Assembly: GCF_041146795.1 (NCBI RefSeq)
Contig: NC_135183.1
Location: 15,621,840-15,685,839 of the forward strand
Source: Maylandia zebra
Taxonomy: Eukaryota; Chordata; Actinopteri; Cichliformes; Cichlidae
Direction of reading: 5' to 3'
Length of the DNA stretch: 64,000 bases
Part shown: one piece after another, positions 1 through 11,856 of the stretch
Layout of the letters: each line of letters opens with the position of its first letter
How positions within the stretch are numbered: position 1 is the stretch's first letter
Made by a program: the position numbers and the translations under genes
Notes under the pieces: model-generated
What the model was told of the DNA's origin: nothing
The model's database searches: none
What the model saw: only the letters and a program-made list of their open reading frames with translations

Positions 1-173
1 TCCTCTGCATAGTTAACAACCCTGTCACACAATATTAACCACGTGTGGCTTTGTTCTTAGCTCAGTCTCGTGGAAGCAGTCATTTATTTGGAACCTTTGA
101 AACTATAGGGATCAAAAGCAAAGCTAAAGATTGCCCTGCAGAAATGGTTGGAGATTGTTTGTCTGTCTTCCAG

Positions 174-3100
174 TTACAGAGCAGGTTTCAGCAGCAGACA
201 GAGCAGCTTCGTCAGGAGCTGGAGACTGCTCATAAAAAGAGCAGCCATCAGCTTAATAGTCGACTGACAGAGTTGGAGGCCTCGTGCAGAGAACTGACTG
301 AGAAGAAATACAAGAACGAGTCTGCCATCCGAGACCTGAAGATTAAACTAGTTGGTGCAGACGAGGTAAGTGAATGTTTAGGATGAGGAATTATTGCGTC
401 CAGGTGACTTGCTCTTAATGTTTGAAACTTTATTATAATTTGTGTATTGGCAGCAGATATAAATTTCATCCGTCCATCTTCTGTAGATCATCCTATCATG
501 GGGGCAGCGGAAGCCGTGCTGAAAGCTCCCCACAGCAAGAGAATGCTGTTGATTATTTTCTTTCTCTTTCATATAGGAATGCCAGCATTTAAAGCAGCAG
601 GTCCTGTCTCTCAGGAGGGAAAACAGCACCCTGGACGCAGAGGTCCATGAAAAGGACCGTTTGGTGAGCCAGATGCAGATGAGAGTGGCTGTTCTGGAAC
701 AGGAGGTCAAAGATAAGGATCAGCTGATGAACCGCACCAAAGAAGTATTGGAAGCCACTCAGCAGCAGAAGGTAAGGAAGCCCTCGGGGACAGGGGGGCA
801 TTAAGGATTCAGAATGAGAGAAATGATATGACGTTATGAATAGGAAGTCACCAGGAGTCACCGTGTACAGACGAATGGTTAGACTCAGGATGTCAGTGTT
901 GTGCAATTCAATTTCAATTCAGTTTAATTCATGAATCCTTCTGTCTTGATGCGCGCTCAACCATCCAGGTGTGTAAATCCCAAAAGGTTGATTCTGTTCG
1001 TCTGGACGTTGTGTTTTCAGTGGGAGAAATGTTTCATCGCTCATCCACTACCAACTCTGCTGCTAACTAACTGTTATGCAGAAAATAAACATCTGTGTCA
1101 GACTGGTCCAACTTTTATGTTGGAAGTCATAACTGGTGACAAGACTTGGTATACGGTCTCAAAGCCCCGAGAATGCCTCGGGGTTGTTTTGTTTTTTTAC
1201 TATGAGAGTATAAGTGAGGTATTTGGTTGTGATGTCCGGAGGCATCTGAGGAAGAACATGTGACGCAGAGAACCTGAAATGAAGTGAACATGCAACAACT
1301 GCAACATACTAACAAACACAGCATGTTTGAAAGGTAGATGTGTTTTTGGAATCGCCTACAAAAACTTTGTTCATCAAAATAAAATTCAAGTTGACAAGCT
1401 GCTGTTTTTAGACTTACACACATGGCATTGCACGAGGGGTTGCCAGGGGTTTATCTAAAAATGAAGAGGTGCAGCAGAAGACTACCCTGATGGAGGCCAA
1501 ATTTAAATCAGGATTGTTCATCAAGCCTTCAAGGTTTTTGTTTTTTGTTTGTTTGTTTAATAAAATTTTGCCCTTCTGATATTTTTAACCAGCTTGCTTT
1601 TTGTTATAGGAATCAGTGGAAGAAAATGCAGAAAGTAAGGAACTTCAGATTCGAAAACTTGAAGCTACGGTGAAATCACTTTCTGAGGAGCTGATAAAGG
1701 TTTGTCAGTTTGTGTGTTTGTGTTCAAAACTCACAGTTTTTATCCTTTAAGCTCAAGTCCTTGGGCCTTGGAGCACAGAATCTTTGCTATATCTTCTAGA
1801 CAGAGATCTTTGATGTTGTTTAGGGATCTGCTGGAACCACTGGCACAGTTTGGGGTCACTGCCTCAAGTGCCTCCTCGGTTAGCACGGGGACCACTGCTG
1901 CCTTGACCTTCCACATATTGGGGTCTTGGCAGTGCATAGGTTCGTCAGTCTAGTCTTACATTCTCGAGTGACTTCTCTGTCTACCAGTCGCTGGTGTTTT
2001 TGCTCCTTGGTATTTGGTACTGGGACCGATCCATTCTTGGGGATCCTTGGGATCAAGATATTCCAGTCTTCGGGTAGCCATTCTGGGCGTCTCAGTCATT
2101 AGCCATTGTTTTGTATTTTATATTTCAAGCACTCAAGACTTTTATATAAAAGGTTTTGGAGAAGATTTCAGACATGCATCTGAATGGAGGTTTTAAGGTT
2201 GTTGTTTTTTTTTATTTCACATATGTAAATCTAAATAATGAAATATATTTTAAACAGAAAACGAAGTAGAAAAAAATCTAATTGCTACTAATATCTCTGA
2301 TATATACGTGCTCAAAAAGGAGTAGGATGAAGTTTACACTTTCTTTTTAGTCCTTCCCCGCTCACATTCACTCCTGTGGGGAATTTAAAATCACAGATTG
2401 ACCTGTGCATGTCTTTGGACTGTGGGAGGAAGCCGGAGTACCCGGAGAAAACCCATGCAGACATGAGGCAAACATGCAAACTCCACACAGTAAGGCAGTG
2501 GCCAGATGGTGGATTTAAACCCAGGAATGTGAGGCAGCAGTGCTAACCACTGCGCCACCGTGCTAGCCCTGCATCAGATTGGCACCTGTCCAGGGTGTAC
2601 CCTACCTTTTACCCTATGGTAGCTGGGATAGAGAATGGATGATGGATAATTTTATATAATAATGCTGTTTAATAAATGATAACTCAGTCTTCCTTGATAT
2701 AACATATAATCAGAAAATATAAATAACTATTTATGAGTCACAGTACAAAGTCAGAGAACCTCCCTTTGACTTTGACCTTTGGCTGTAATTGAGAGTATTT
2801 CTGTATTTTCCATGTAATTTTATGTGCCATATTAAATGTAATTAAAAATTAATTTTACATTTTTTGACAGATGAATGCAGTTAATCTTTAAAACACTGGT
2901 TTTCATTTTAGAAAGCACAATCAGCAGTTCAACTTAAAAGACCTGTTTTTTCTTTTTAAAATCTTTATTGTTGCTCATTAACAAGAAAAAAGTATTTTTT
3001 TATCCAGTTAATCGATAGAATACTCGATTACTAAAATAAATGGTAGTTCCAGCCCTTGGCAGTGCTTTCGCAGCCTGTAGGGAGCAATGAATAGCCCATC

Positions 3101-6100
3101 TACCTGCAGTGAGCCAGTTGGAGGCGATGGTTGTAGCTGTGGGCGACTCTTGTTTGTGCTGTTGATGGTCTTCCAGCCAGCTGCATAGAAGAGCAAAGTT
3201 ATAACAGATGAACAGATGCGCTGAAAAGAATGAAGACGTGTCCCCTGTAGCTGTTACGTGTGCTTTTCATTATCTCTTTTCTGGTCTTTGATGTTTTTCA
3301 TGCTTCTTCCGTTCCCTGTAAGCTCCAGAACAAGAGACGTGCACCACTCCCTTTTCTGGTTCACTTCTCACCCAACAGCATTCAGCCTACTTAGTTTGGG
3401 GGGGACTACACAGGACCATGTTTTCAAAGCTTGAGAACTTTTCTCCCCATGCAAATGGGCACAACCACTGTAGTATAAAATGAGCAATATGCAGGAATGC
3501 CCTACACAGTGAACCACATCCTGTTTTATAGGGTGTTGCTTATACTGATATTGGTTGCTTTGGAAAGAAAGTGAACGGACTGCATCTCTGTTATAGGGAA
3601 AAAATAGAAGTTGTGAGTTTTGAAAATGATCAACTCCTCTTTTTGATCTATCCTTTTTTTCTTTTATACATACAGGCTAACGGTATCATTAAGAAGCTGC
3701 AAGGAGAAGTTCGAACCTTAGTAGGAAAAATAAAAGTCAAAAACACTGTGACAGTGTCGCAGGAAAAGATTCTCCAGGAAACTTCAGAGAAACTTCAGAG
3801 TGTTGAAAAGGATCTACAAAGCGCTCAGCAGCAGCTCAACACTAAGGAAGAACAGGTATGTCACAGACTGAAGCCTTTTCTTTTGGTAAAGCAGTAAAGG
3901 AGATCTCATCAGTCAAACCAGTAAATCAGTACAAGTACTTTAAAAAAATACAAAAAGAAAAAGTACAGTACTGTGTGAACTGTGTCCTTTTAAAAGCAAG
4001 TGAGCATAAAATAAAATAACAACCTGAACTATCGATACTAGGCGAGATGGATCCGTCCTTTCATGTCATTCTGTCTCTGCCATCCAAATGTCAGAGCAGA
4101 AATTGAGACTTATTAGACCAGGCGTTGTTATTCCAATATTCTGCTGTCCAGATTTGGTGAGCCTGTGTGAAATGTAGCCTCAGGTTCCTGACAAGAATAA
4201 CAACCAGTGCAAAATATTCTTTTTATTTTTCAGATTTTAAAATTAAATGAGCAGTTGGAGGCCACGGTACAGAAGCTAAATGAAACCAAAGAAGTGCTGA
4301 AAACTAATGAGAATGGTAAGGAAGCTAGTCCTGTTCAATGGACCCTCTGAAAACTGACTTTCATGTCTTCAAAATCGTTAAGGTTTACAAATCCAGCAAA
4401 GCTTCTCAATCCATCAGTGTTTATGGAGTCCACTTCCATATGGCGACGTACACTACAACTACATTTTATTTATATAGCGCTCGTTAACAACAACAGTTGT
4501 GATTTGGCAATATTAGAAACACCAACAATCACACAACCATTAGCAAGAAATTGATGACAGTGGGAAGGACCAGGCTCAGCCATCTGCAGAGAGATGGGGG
4601 GGAAGGGGAAACTATAGATGAGTGAAGAAGAAACACTATGTCTTTGCTTAGCCAGATTAATTAAATAGCATCTTATTTCTTAGTGTAAACTTTGTGAGCT
4701 TTATCCAAAGCACAATCTGTTGATTCACCCGCTAATTGTATTCACAGTGATTTGCCTGCCTAGCCTAGCTTAGCTTGTAGCCAACTCGCTAGCAGCATGG
4801 CCTCTATACCTGTCCCTCCTGCAGTTTCCTGCTCAGTGTGTCAGATATTTAGTTACTCCTCTGCCTCCTTTTGTAATAACAATACTTGTAATAAATGTAG
4901 CCTTTTTGCAGCTTAGGCTGACCTCACTTCAGACCCTTGAAAAGACATAGTTGTCTTCCAGGGGCCAGAGCAGGTGACATTCAGGGAAATTTTTAAACTG
5001 CTGGTTAAAGTTAAATGTACATTTTGTAAAATTATAATTCACGTCAACAGTAATGACACCTGGTTGCATCAATCGAAGGTAACTAAATGAATATTGAATT
5101 GGGGACTAACTTTACCAAAACAATCTTGGGCTTAGTCATTTTCTCTGGTACCCTCCTTAATCGGACCAGGAGTGACATTTTTAGGCACTTATTTCCCTTT
5201 GATTGCTGGCTGTCTGAGTAGTAAAAAATCAGTGGGCTCTAAAGATGATTGGGAAACTTTCAAGTCACCTTTATTTAAATAGCACATTTAAAAGACATCA
5301 AGTGTCGGCCAAAGGGCTGAACAGAGGGATGATATGATAAAAAAGAATTAAAAATGTACACAAGCACACATACGTGAACATAAAATACATGTATACGTAT
5401 ACTCATGCAAACATCATCCAATGAGAAGACCAGAATAGCTAAAACAGAATAAAAGTGGTGTCAGAGAGATCTGAAAGCCTTGGAAAATAGTATTCAGATT
5501 CTATTTGATGACTTCCAAGGACAAAGAGGATTCAGGGGAAATCTGGTCTTTTTAGACAGCATCCACCCCATTGTGGATGGAGGAGCTCTCATTTCTAGAA
5601 ATCTGGACAAATTTATTAAAACCCCCAGAACATGATGGGTTGGGACAAAGCAACAGAGATTCATTTGTCTTACACGCCTCTCTGCAGCTTCTCTCCAAAA
5701 CCCATCCCCTTAGATGCTGCGTCTGCCTCCTTCTGAGTCCCTGTTTATACATGAATCAACAAATTGATTTACATTTTGTCATTATGGAATATTGTCTGTA
5801 GAATTTTGAGGTGAAAAATGAATTAATTCCATTATTGAATAAGTCATAACATAAAAAACATTCTTTCCAGATGCACTGTGAGTATCTGCTCCTTGCCTTG
5901 GCTGCCTTGATAAATGTGTGAATGACAAATAATTTGTATTGTGAATAGCAATCTCATTCACATTATGAAAGTTGCTATTTAAGTGTAGCACATTTACTAG
6001 TGTGTTTATTTTCATTTTACCACAGTTATAAATTGGCTTAACAAGCAGCTAAATGAAAAGCAGCTGTCCAGAAAAGCACGGGGTCTGGAATCACTGGAGA

Positions 6101-8489
6101 ATCCTGCAGTCTCAACCACAACAGCAGGACTTGGGGTAGGTGACAACATACTGATGGTGTTTATTCTTCATCCTTCCTCTTAGATATTACTACAAGCTTC
6201 ATTCCTATTGTGCCATTCAGCTCAATATAAATATGTTTTGTGTCATTGAGTGAGAGATTATGGCAGGAAGAGACGGCAAAGCAAGAAAATTTCAATTTGG
6301 TCAGTTTCTTTCTTGAAGCAATGCTTGTTGGCAATAAATGTTATATTGTTGGAAAGCCTGTGTAATTGCTGTTACACTAAATGGTGTGTGAGAAAAATGC
6401 ATTTGCAGGTTGAACAGCAGCACTGGGCATGTGGGTTGCGCCACATTTATTAGATTGGGTGATTGAAGTCTGAGACATATCGGCATTTAGCAATTTATTC
6501 ATTCAACAAAAAGGGGCCTCAGTAGCATGTGGAAGGACCGTACACAGCCACAACAGCCTGGCACCACCTGCACCACCTCCTTATGCCGGTCACCTGCTCA
6601 GTCACACACCTATATGGAATGGCATCCCATTCTTTTTTTGTACGCTACTTAATTACGCACAGAAGACAGTAATTTATTAACTATTCATTATATTAGATTC
6701 GAACTTCTCCATTAAATGACCTGAAACGAATTGTCATTTAACAATATACACATCAACATGAGCCTATGAACCTAATAATCCACCCTGGAAGTAATAAATG
6801 CAGAAAAGATTTGGTGGGTTTTTCGTGGCTTTGACCAACAAATGCATTATTCACAAGAAGCATTGTTACAATAAAGAAATAATCAATTCAAAACAATCAC
6901 GTCTAGTTTAACATAAGCTTAGAGAATGACGGGATGCCTGAGAAAGAGAAGTAGCGTACTGGGACAAATGTTTAAGAAAGCAGGTGAAGAGCTGTAGTAA
7001 CTACAGAGAGAGAAAGCTGCGCCAAGGGAAAGAGTTGTTGAAGCTAAGTTAATAAGAGGGGCGATGATCAGTGAGCAGCAGTTTGCTTTCAGAGTGCTGA
7101 TGGAGAAGTAGAGAGAAGGTCTGAAGGGGCTTCACTGTGTCTTTGTGCAACAGTCTTATGTTTGCACATTATAGCAGATCAACAGCACTAACACCACCTG
7201 AAGATATCTCTGTATTTTTTCTGGCACTTCAGTTTTATCCTCAGACAGCCAAACCTGTTGTATCTCCCATGGCGGCTGCTGGGATCAATCTTACTGATGA
7301 GCATCTCGGGAAGTCATCAAACAGACAGATGTGAGTTTGTTGACTTAGTATGACTGAGTATACATTACACTCAAAGACAAATGAGCCAAAGTAAAACTGT
7401 GCAATTTATAAAATGTATTATCTTTGAGTAATGTAAGTATTTAGACACATTTATTGATATATGTTATTTTTTTTATTGGTATTCATTTATTGTAGTTAAT
7501 CTCATATCAAATGTGAATATAAAGAAAAAAATGTTAGTATAACTGAATTTAGTGCACTTCTCAGACATGGGTTGGGTCTAGCTCAGGAGGCAGAGCAGGT
7601 CATGTACTAATTGGAAGCACTACACCGGTGAAAATCCAGGAAGTGGACATTGAGATAGTGGACTCTTATAGGTACCTGGGTGTTCACCTGAATAATAAGC
7701 ACTGTTTTATGCAGGTATAGGCACAAAATCTCACTAACTTTCCTGTAAAAGTTTGCTACAGATACTATCTGGTCCATTTCTGTCTGATATTGTACTTTTG
7801 TGTACAAATGAAATACACTTCCCTATCATTATAGCTGTCTCTCTTGCTTTAGCAGGGAAGGAAGAAGTTTAAGGTCTCTATCCAGGCTGATAAATGTGTT
7901 TCTTTATAGCAGTATGCAATTTACAGCAGTTATATATTTAAAATGATTTTGATTCCACGACAATACCAGTGGTAGAACAACAAACTCTTTTTGTTTGTTT
8001 GCTTTAAATGTTCATTGTGAATATGTCTCTTTGGTCAGGAATGCAAAGTGATTTTGTGTTCCTCAGGCTTGTGTTTTCTCTTTGTCCTTAGTGGAGACTC
8101 TGCTGGTCTGGATTCGAAGTACTTTGAGAAGAGAGATGATTGCATCTCGATCTATGGTCTTTCATCTAATCCACGTCAAAGAGGTAAAAGTGCTCATCTT
8201 TTAAAGATCAGCATCTACCACATATTAATTTCAGTGCGTCAAGTTTTTCATTTCATGGCTTAGTAGTGTAACTCTTTTTTTTGGGATGCAGCAGTAAATC
8301 TGTGGGGCAACAACGCTAATTTAGGTGCCTTTAAAAAAAAAAATACGAAGAAAAAATTGTTTTTTTGATTGAGATGCTGAATGCGTGTGATAATAAGTAA
8401 CAGTAATTTGATTCTGTTTGCTTGCTTTGTGTTCAGAGTTTCCTCAGAGTACAAAGCCATCTATAGCTTCAGCTTACTTCTCTGCATAA
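174..8489 (+). CDS. sass6: SASS6, spindle assembly abnormal protein 6 homolog (C-terminal part; gene enters from the left)
   Basis: SAS-6 builds the nine-fold cartwheel of new centrioles. The N-terminal globular head would lie before the window; what is present is the long coiled coil and the tail. Exons read with consistent phase: 174-365, 577-771, 1610-1699, 3676-3855, 4234-4315, 6026-6135, 7245-7330, 8092-8183, 8437-8489 (stop TAA 8487-8489), giving 359 residues of a protein that is about 650 aa in mammals. Diagnostic stretches are [13 protein letters not shown] in the first exon, [14 protein letters not shown] across the 4315/6026 junction, and a C-terminus ending IASAYFSA. All introns have GT-AG ends. 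The acceptor of the first visible exon could be at 174 or 6 nt later. No stop or frameshift is seen, so the gene looks functional. Introns carry L2, other LINE and SINE fragments. The 3' end converges with the fetuin gene. Confidence 0.93.
1736..2080 (-). mobile_element. Non-LTR retrotransposon ORF fragment (R2/Dong-like C-terminal region)
   Basis: On the minus strand the sequence reads [20 protein letters not shown], followed by DIAKILC and a Leu-rich end. This pattern is the conserved C-terminal region of LINE polyproteins of the restriction-like-endonuclease type, normally of the form WKVK..VVPVVIGALGAVTP...LLGTAKILR. It is degraded by substitutions and lies in SASS6 intron 3. The family assignment is from memory of the motif. 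Confidence 0.55.
2380..2620. repeat. Common teleost interspersed repeat (unclassified)
   Basis: Contains the phrases GACTGTGGGAGGAAGCCGGA, GTACCCGGAGAAAACCCA and GCTAACCACTGCGCCACCGT, a combination seen in many fish genomes. A tRNA-like segment may be part of it. A shorter related piece is near 25070-25200. Class not assigned. Confidence 0.6.
2980..3065. repeat. Decayed MITE remnant (TCGATTACT type)
   Basis: AATCGATAGAATACTCGATT followed by ACTAAAATAA and CCAGCCCTTG resembles one end of a short hAT-like element. A related piece is at 49745-49863 in LONP1 intron 10, with CTCAATTGATCGATGGACTA and ATAGCTGATGCCCT. The match is partial. Confidence 0.35.
4741..5760 (+). mobile_element. L2-type LINE ORF1 remnant with SGNH-esterase motifs
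   Basis: The block starts with a Cys-rich stretch corresponding to 27541-27640 ([14 protein letters not shown] type, then CNKCSLF). It continues with IHVNSNDTW near 5037-5065 (esterase block III, normally HxGxNDT) and, after an insertion at about 5255-5450, with [20 protein letters not shown] at 5555-5614 (block V, catalytic D and H). CR1/L2 elements often carry an esterase in ORF1. It is decayed, with stops in frame, and lies in SASS6 intron 5. Confidence 0.6.
5255..5450. repeat. Short interspersed repeat nested in the L2 ORF1 copy
   Basis: A segment with TTTATTTAAATAGCACATTT and GGCCAAAGGGCTGAACAG splits the esterase-bearing L2 remnant. The same family occurs at 17257-17480, where it begins with four tandem CAAGT units and reads TTTATTTATAGAGCACATTT. 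Confidence 0.5.
6505..6680. repeat. Unclassified interspersed repeat fragment
   Basis: Contains GGCCTCAGTAGCATGTGGAA and CCACAACAGCCTGGCACCAC, which resemble a repeat seen in other fish sequences. No terminal repeat or coding domain is evident. It lies in SASS6 intron 6; the rest of that intron shows nothing recognisable. Confidence 0.35.
7571..7710 (+). mobile_element. SINE head plus LINE reverse-transcriptase C-terminal fragment
   Basis: GTCTAGCTCAGGAGGCAGAG (7576-7595) is an AFC-type tRNA-like SINE head. It runs directly into a LINE piece that reads [16 protein letters not shown] on the plus strand, the YLG block near the C-terminal end of many LINE reverse transcriptases. Both are truncated; they lie in SASS6 intron 7. 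Confidence 0.5.
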
Positions 8490-8662
8490 AACAGAAGTTT
8501 CAGGATCTGCAGAAAGATTACAATGGAAATGGACTTAAAACCATCAAGTCACGTCTTCGGCTCTTGTACAAAACTGCTACTGTTGCATTAAATAAATTTG
8601 TTTTAATGAGTGATTCTTATGGTTAATTCTAGTGATCACTGAGAATGTATTATTGTATGTGA

Positions 8663-8737
8663 AATAAAATTGTTCTGTTTTTCTTATGTTTTGGCCCCTA
8701 ACTGTGTTTTACTGTATACAGTGTACTCTTGAATAAA
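8663..8737 (+). promoter_or_regulatory. SASS6 poly(A) signals
   Basis: Two AATAAA hexamers lie at 8663-8668 and 8732-8737, 174 and 243 nt after the SASS6 stop codon. Either could set a short 3'UTR. Only about 450 bp separate the second one from the stop codon of the convergent fetuin gene. Confidence 0.6.
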
Positions 8738-9104
8738 CAACTTTTCCAGTCTCACTTCATTTCTGGATATCTTAAAATTGATCCAATATCGCATTTAGTA
8801 TAATGTCCAAAATAAAAATATGTGCTTTCTGCTGGGTTTTTTTGTGTTTAGTAATATTCTATCCTCAAATCAGTTTACCTTCAATTTACAAAATGTGAAC
8901 CATACACCAACCATTGTACATATAGATTCGCATTTGATACCTTTGCCCATAGCTGAGTGCATCATTGCTGCTGCCAGCATCATAATGGAATTAAATAGAT
9001 GCCAAATCAAACCAAACTTCAGAACTGCTGTTCTGAGTCTGCTGATTCTCAGAAATAACAATCATTGTGCTTACTCCAGCTTCAAGTAGTCAACACCTCG
9101 ATGG

Positions 9105-9163
9105 TTTATTTTGTATGCACTATATTTTGGCACATTGCATGCAGAACAACCATGTTCTTTATT
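9105..9163 (-). promoter_or_regulatory. Fetuin-gene poly(A) signals
   Basis: AATAAA on the minus strand occurs at 9163-9158, only 25 nt after the stop codon, and at 9110-9105. The 3'UTR would therefore be very short, and the transcript would end a few hundred bases from the end of SASS6. Confidence 0.5.
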
Positions 9164-9187
9164 TGGCAATGTTCAGCTAATTCTGGA

Positions 9188-11785
9188 TTAGTTGTGTGGG
9201 CGGTGAGGAAGAGGCCAGGGGCAAATAGGGTGGAGAGCTGGGTCAGGAGGGGGGCCACAACCATGGTCGTGAGCATGTGGAGGGGGGCCACGACCATGGT
9301 CGTGAGCATGTGGAGGGCGTCCTCCTTTGTCAGCATGTGGAGGGGGGCCACGACCATGGTCGTGAGCATGTGGAGGGGGGCCACCATGACCATGTGGATG
9401 ACGTCCACAGACAGGCTCCTTCTCACCAGGCCCAAGGGCAGTGGTGTTCTGTTGAGAACAAAGACAACAAATGCAAGAGTTGTTTTTTTGTTGTCGTTTC
9501 TTAATAAGTTGCCATAAAAAAGGAAATTTATTCCAAAGCTGCTGTTGGTCTCACCTCTGCAGGATAGAAATCACACTCAGTGGACAGGAGTCCATTTTGA
9601 CTGGAGTAAGATGAACGGCAGAAAGCATGACGCTTTAAAAAAGGAAGGATATATACAATGAGAGAACTAACAGGAATAAGCCATAAAAAAGGTATTTGTC
9701 ATTTAGGGATTAGAAATGCTGGTTATCTGTATTGTTTGTATTTGATTTAATACTTCTTACAACTGTGCAGTAAATCGCTTGTTACTCTTTAACATTGTGA
9801 TATAATTTTAATGGGATGTGGTACTCATGATCTCACTGAATACACACAGCTAAACACTTGACTAATTTTAGTACACAGCATATCAAAATGTGGCTCAGGA
9901 TTTTCTGAAGTGTATGAGTTGTACTTACAGCTCTGTTAGGACAAAGTGGAATGCATGCCTCAATTATGATTCTAGAGCCCATTGGGCAATGAGTCTCCAC
10001 AAGTGCAAACTCAGGATAGTAGTTCATTCCTAATCCCATTATGTACTACAAGAAAAGAAAGTGTAAAGTTAAACAATGACTGATCTTATGAGTTCACAAA
10101 GAGGGGGAGGAAGAAAAGGATCCTCTGTACCCCAGTTGATATCCGCCCCACTTCCTTCAAGATGTAGTAATGCTGGTTACTGGTGTTCTTGTTGAATTCT
10201 GCTGTCGCTTCACGAACAGACTTGAGACCTTCAGAGTTGTTGAGAGGCAGCAGCACAGGACAGTCAGGGCAGATGCGTACCATCTCCAAGTTAGTTTTTT
10301 CTGCAAACACACAAAGAATTGTACTGAGTGTACGTTCAGAGGATTCCAAAAGTCACTCGCTGAGGCTCTTTAGCGTTTTCTGTCAAATATTCTCCCTTGC
10401 AGTCTTTCACAAGATAATGAACTTCTCCCCATGTTTACTTCCTAAAGACTCCTCTTCACTAGGATGCTTGTTTGAAATTATTTTTCAATCGTGAGTTTCT
10501 TCATTGTATTTTTTTAGCGTTACACACAAAGTATTTTGTCACCCTTGTCCCAACTTTTTTGAGACATGTTAAATGATTTAAATCCTAAATAAGCATTTTT
10601 TTAAACTAAACTTAATGCCACAGTTTTAATATTTGCTATTAGTGTACTGCTTTTACAAATGCTGTTTTTTATCTGCAGTCAAACTTAAATGACAAATTAT
10701 GAAAAATGAGGAAGTTTGGCCAAAGTCTGTCTTTGACCACATCGAGTGTGTTTTTGAACAGGCAGACCAACAGCCTTGGAGTAACAAGTAATCAAAAATG
10801 ATCGTATTTGATCATATCTACAGTAGCATCTTCTCAGTGAAATGGTGAACAGCTATGATGCAGAGAGAGCCCACCTTGTCGTGTGTCACATTCATATTTG
10901 GTTATGTCGGCATCACCATCTTTTATAGTCATCAACACAGTGCAGTTGGCCTTCACTGCCTTCAGAGAAACACAGAGAATGCAGTTTTATTTCATAACAT
11001 CACTGAAGTAACTTTGCATAATTTGGCCAGATTAGCACGTCCACCTTCTGACCAGAGGTGAATGTTGCATGAAGTCAGTGCAGGCAGGTGGATTAAGCAA
11101 ACAGCTGCTTTGCATTTACCCGCTCTCCCATGCGACGTATTTCACAGTCCTCAAAGGGTTTCGGGTTGATAGTGTGGCATTTTGTTTCCTGAAGATCCAG
11201 CTGCAACTTTACGTTACATCCACCATCAACCTGGAAAGAGCAGAGAGTAAGACTGTCATTCATATTTACTGATGCAGTTTCCTACATCACCACAGGAACA
11301 CCATGACAGACTTTAAGGATTTTTTGTCATGAAAAGCTAATGTTTGGAAAACTACAATAAACATTAATAATATTTTTTTTTTTTAAAAAAGAAAAACATT
11401 TCAAAAGAATTGTGGACTTGGATTTGTCACTCACTATGCTTTTATAGAACTGCTACTGTTTTTTCTACTCTCTTCTATTGTTTAAGTTTTGTCCCGCTTG
11501 TTGTTTATTATCTCTTTGCTCCTCTTGCCAAAGTGGAAATACTCAAATGTGAACTGCAAATGCGCACATTTACTGCTACTATCATACCTGTTCCACACTG
11601 TTCCCTTGAACTTCATGCAGTCTGAACTTGTAGCCATGGTCGTGATGCTCATTGATGTGATGCACTGCCTTATCTGCTGCCGCCGGACCGTTACCTTCAC
11701 TGCATGTTAGTGGCTCCAAACCTGGGGCAGCGCTGCAAAGCAGGACTGCTGCCGAAAGAAGTGTCAGGACTCGTAACGTCCTCAT
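9188..11785 (-). CDS. ahsg: Fetuin-A / alpha-2-HS-glycoprotein-like secreted cystatin-family protein with histidine-rich tail
   Basis: Fetuins are liver-secreted plasma proteins with two cystatin domains. They bind calcium phosphate and inhibit some proteases. Exons on the minus strand: 11785-11588, 11230-11120, 10959-10875, 10300-10131, 10045-9929, 9632-9555, 9448-9188 (stop 9190-9188), giving 339 aa, close to the usual family length, with the seven exons typical of fetuins. A signal peptide spans about 1-20 (ends VLLCSAA). The cystatin domains carry regularly placed cysteines, and domain 2 opens with CPDCPVLLPLNN, closest to fetuin-A. N-glycosylation sequons NCT, NNS, NTS and NTT are visible. 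The last exon encodes about 60 residues of His/Gly/Pro repeat (unit HAHDHGRGPPP) and ends in CPWPLPHRPHN. Fetuin-B or a fish-specific paralogue is possible, so the symbol is less certain than the family. Confidence 0.9.
9259..9402 (-). repeat. Coding minisatellite for the His-rich tail of the fetuin gene
   Basis: A 33-bp unit encodes HAHDHGRGPPP. Read on the minus strand, the order is a degenerate start (HPHGHGGPPP), a full unit, a shortened unit (HADKGGRPP), a full unit, and a unit with R changed to C (HAHDHGCGPPP). All lengths are multiples of three, so the frame is kept. Because the repeat is GC-rich and symmetrical, several other frames on both strands are also open here. Confidence 0.85.
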
Positions 11786-11856
11786 GGTACCGCAGAGAAG
11801 ACTGGAGCAGGCCACTATTACGGGGCTGTTATATAGAGTGGATTGGTTAACATATG
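11786..11856 (-). promoter_or_regulatory. Fetuin-gene core promoter: TATA box, CCAAT and HNF1-like half-site
   Basis: Reading toward the gene, the sequence has GTTAAC (HNF1 half-site) overlapping CCAAT at about 11851-11842, then CTATATAA at about 11836-11829. The start codon is about 45 nt after the TATA box, which would put the start site near 11805 and leave a very short leader. A TATA box with an HNF1-type element fits a liver-expressed plasma protein gene. The motifs are seen; their use is inferred. Confidence 0.55.

Noticed and set aside
1-173. Possible extra SASS6 exon after an acceptor-like TTCTTAG near 60
   Set aside because: The following sequence does not read as SASS6 coiled coil, and no donor fits before 174.
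9259-9402. Direct repeats suggestive of a CRISPR array
   Set aside because: The units are contiguous coding repeats without spacers, in a vertebrate gene.
9277-9504. Plus-strand frame rich in His (GGHDHGREHVEGG repeats) opposite the fetuin exon
   Set aside because: It is the antisense reading of the symmetrical fetuin minisatellite; the minus-strand frame has proper splice sites, conserved cysteines and a stop.
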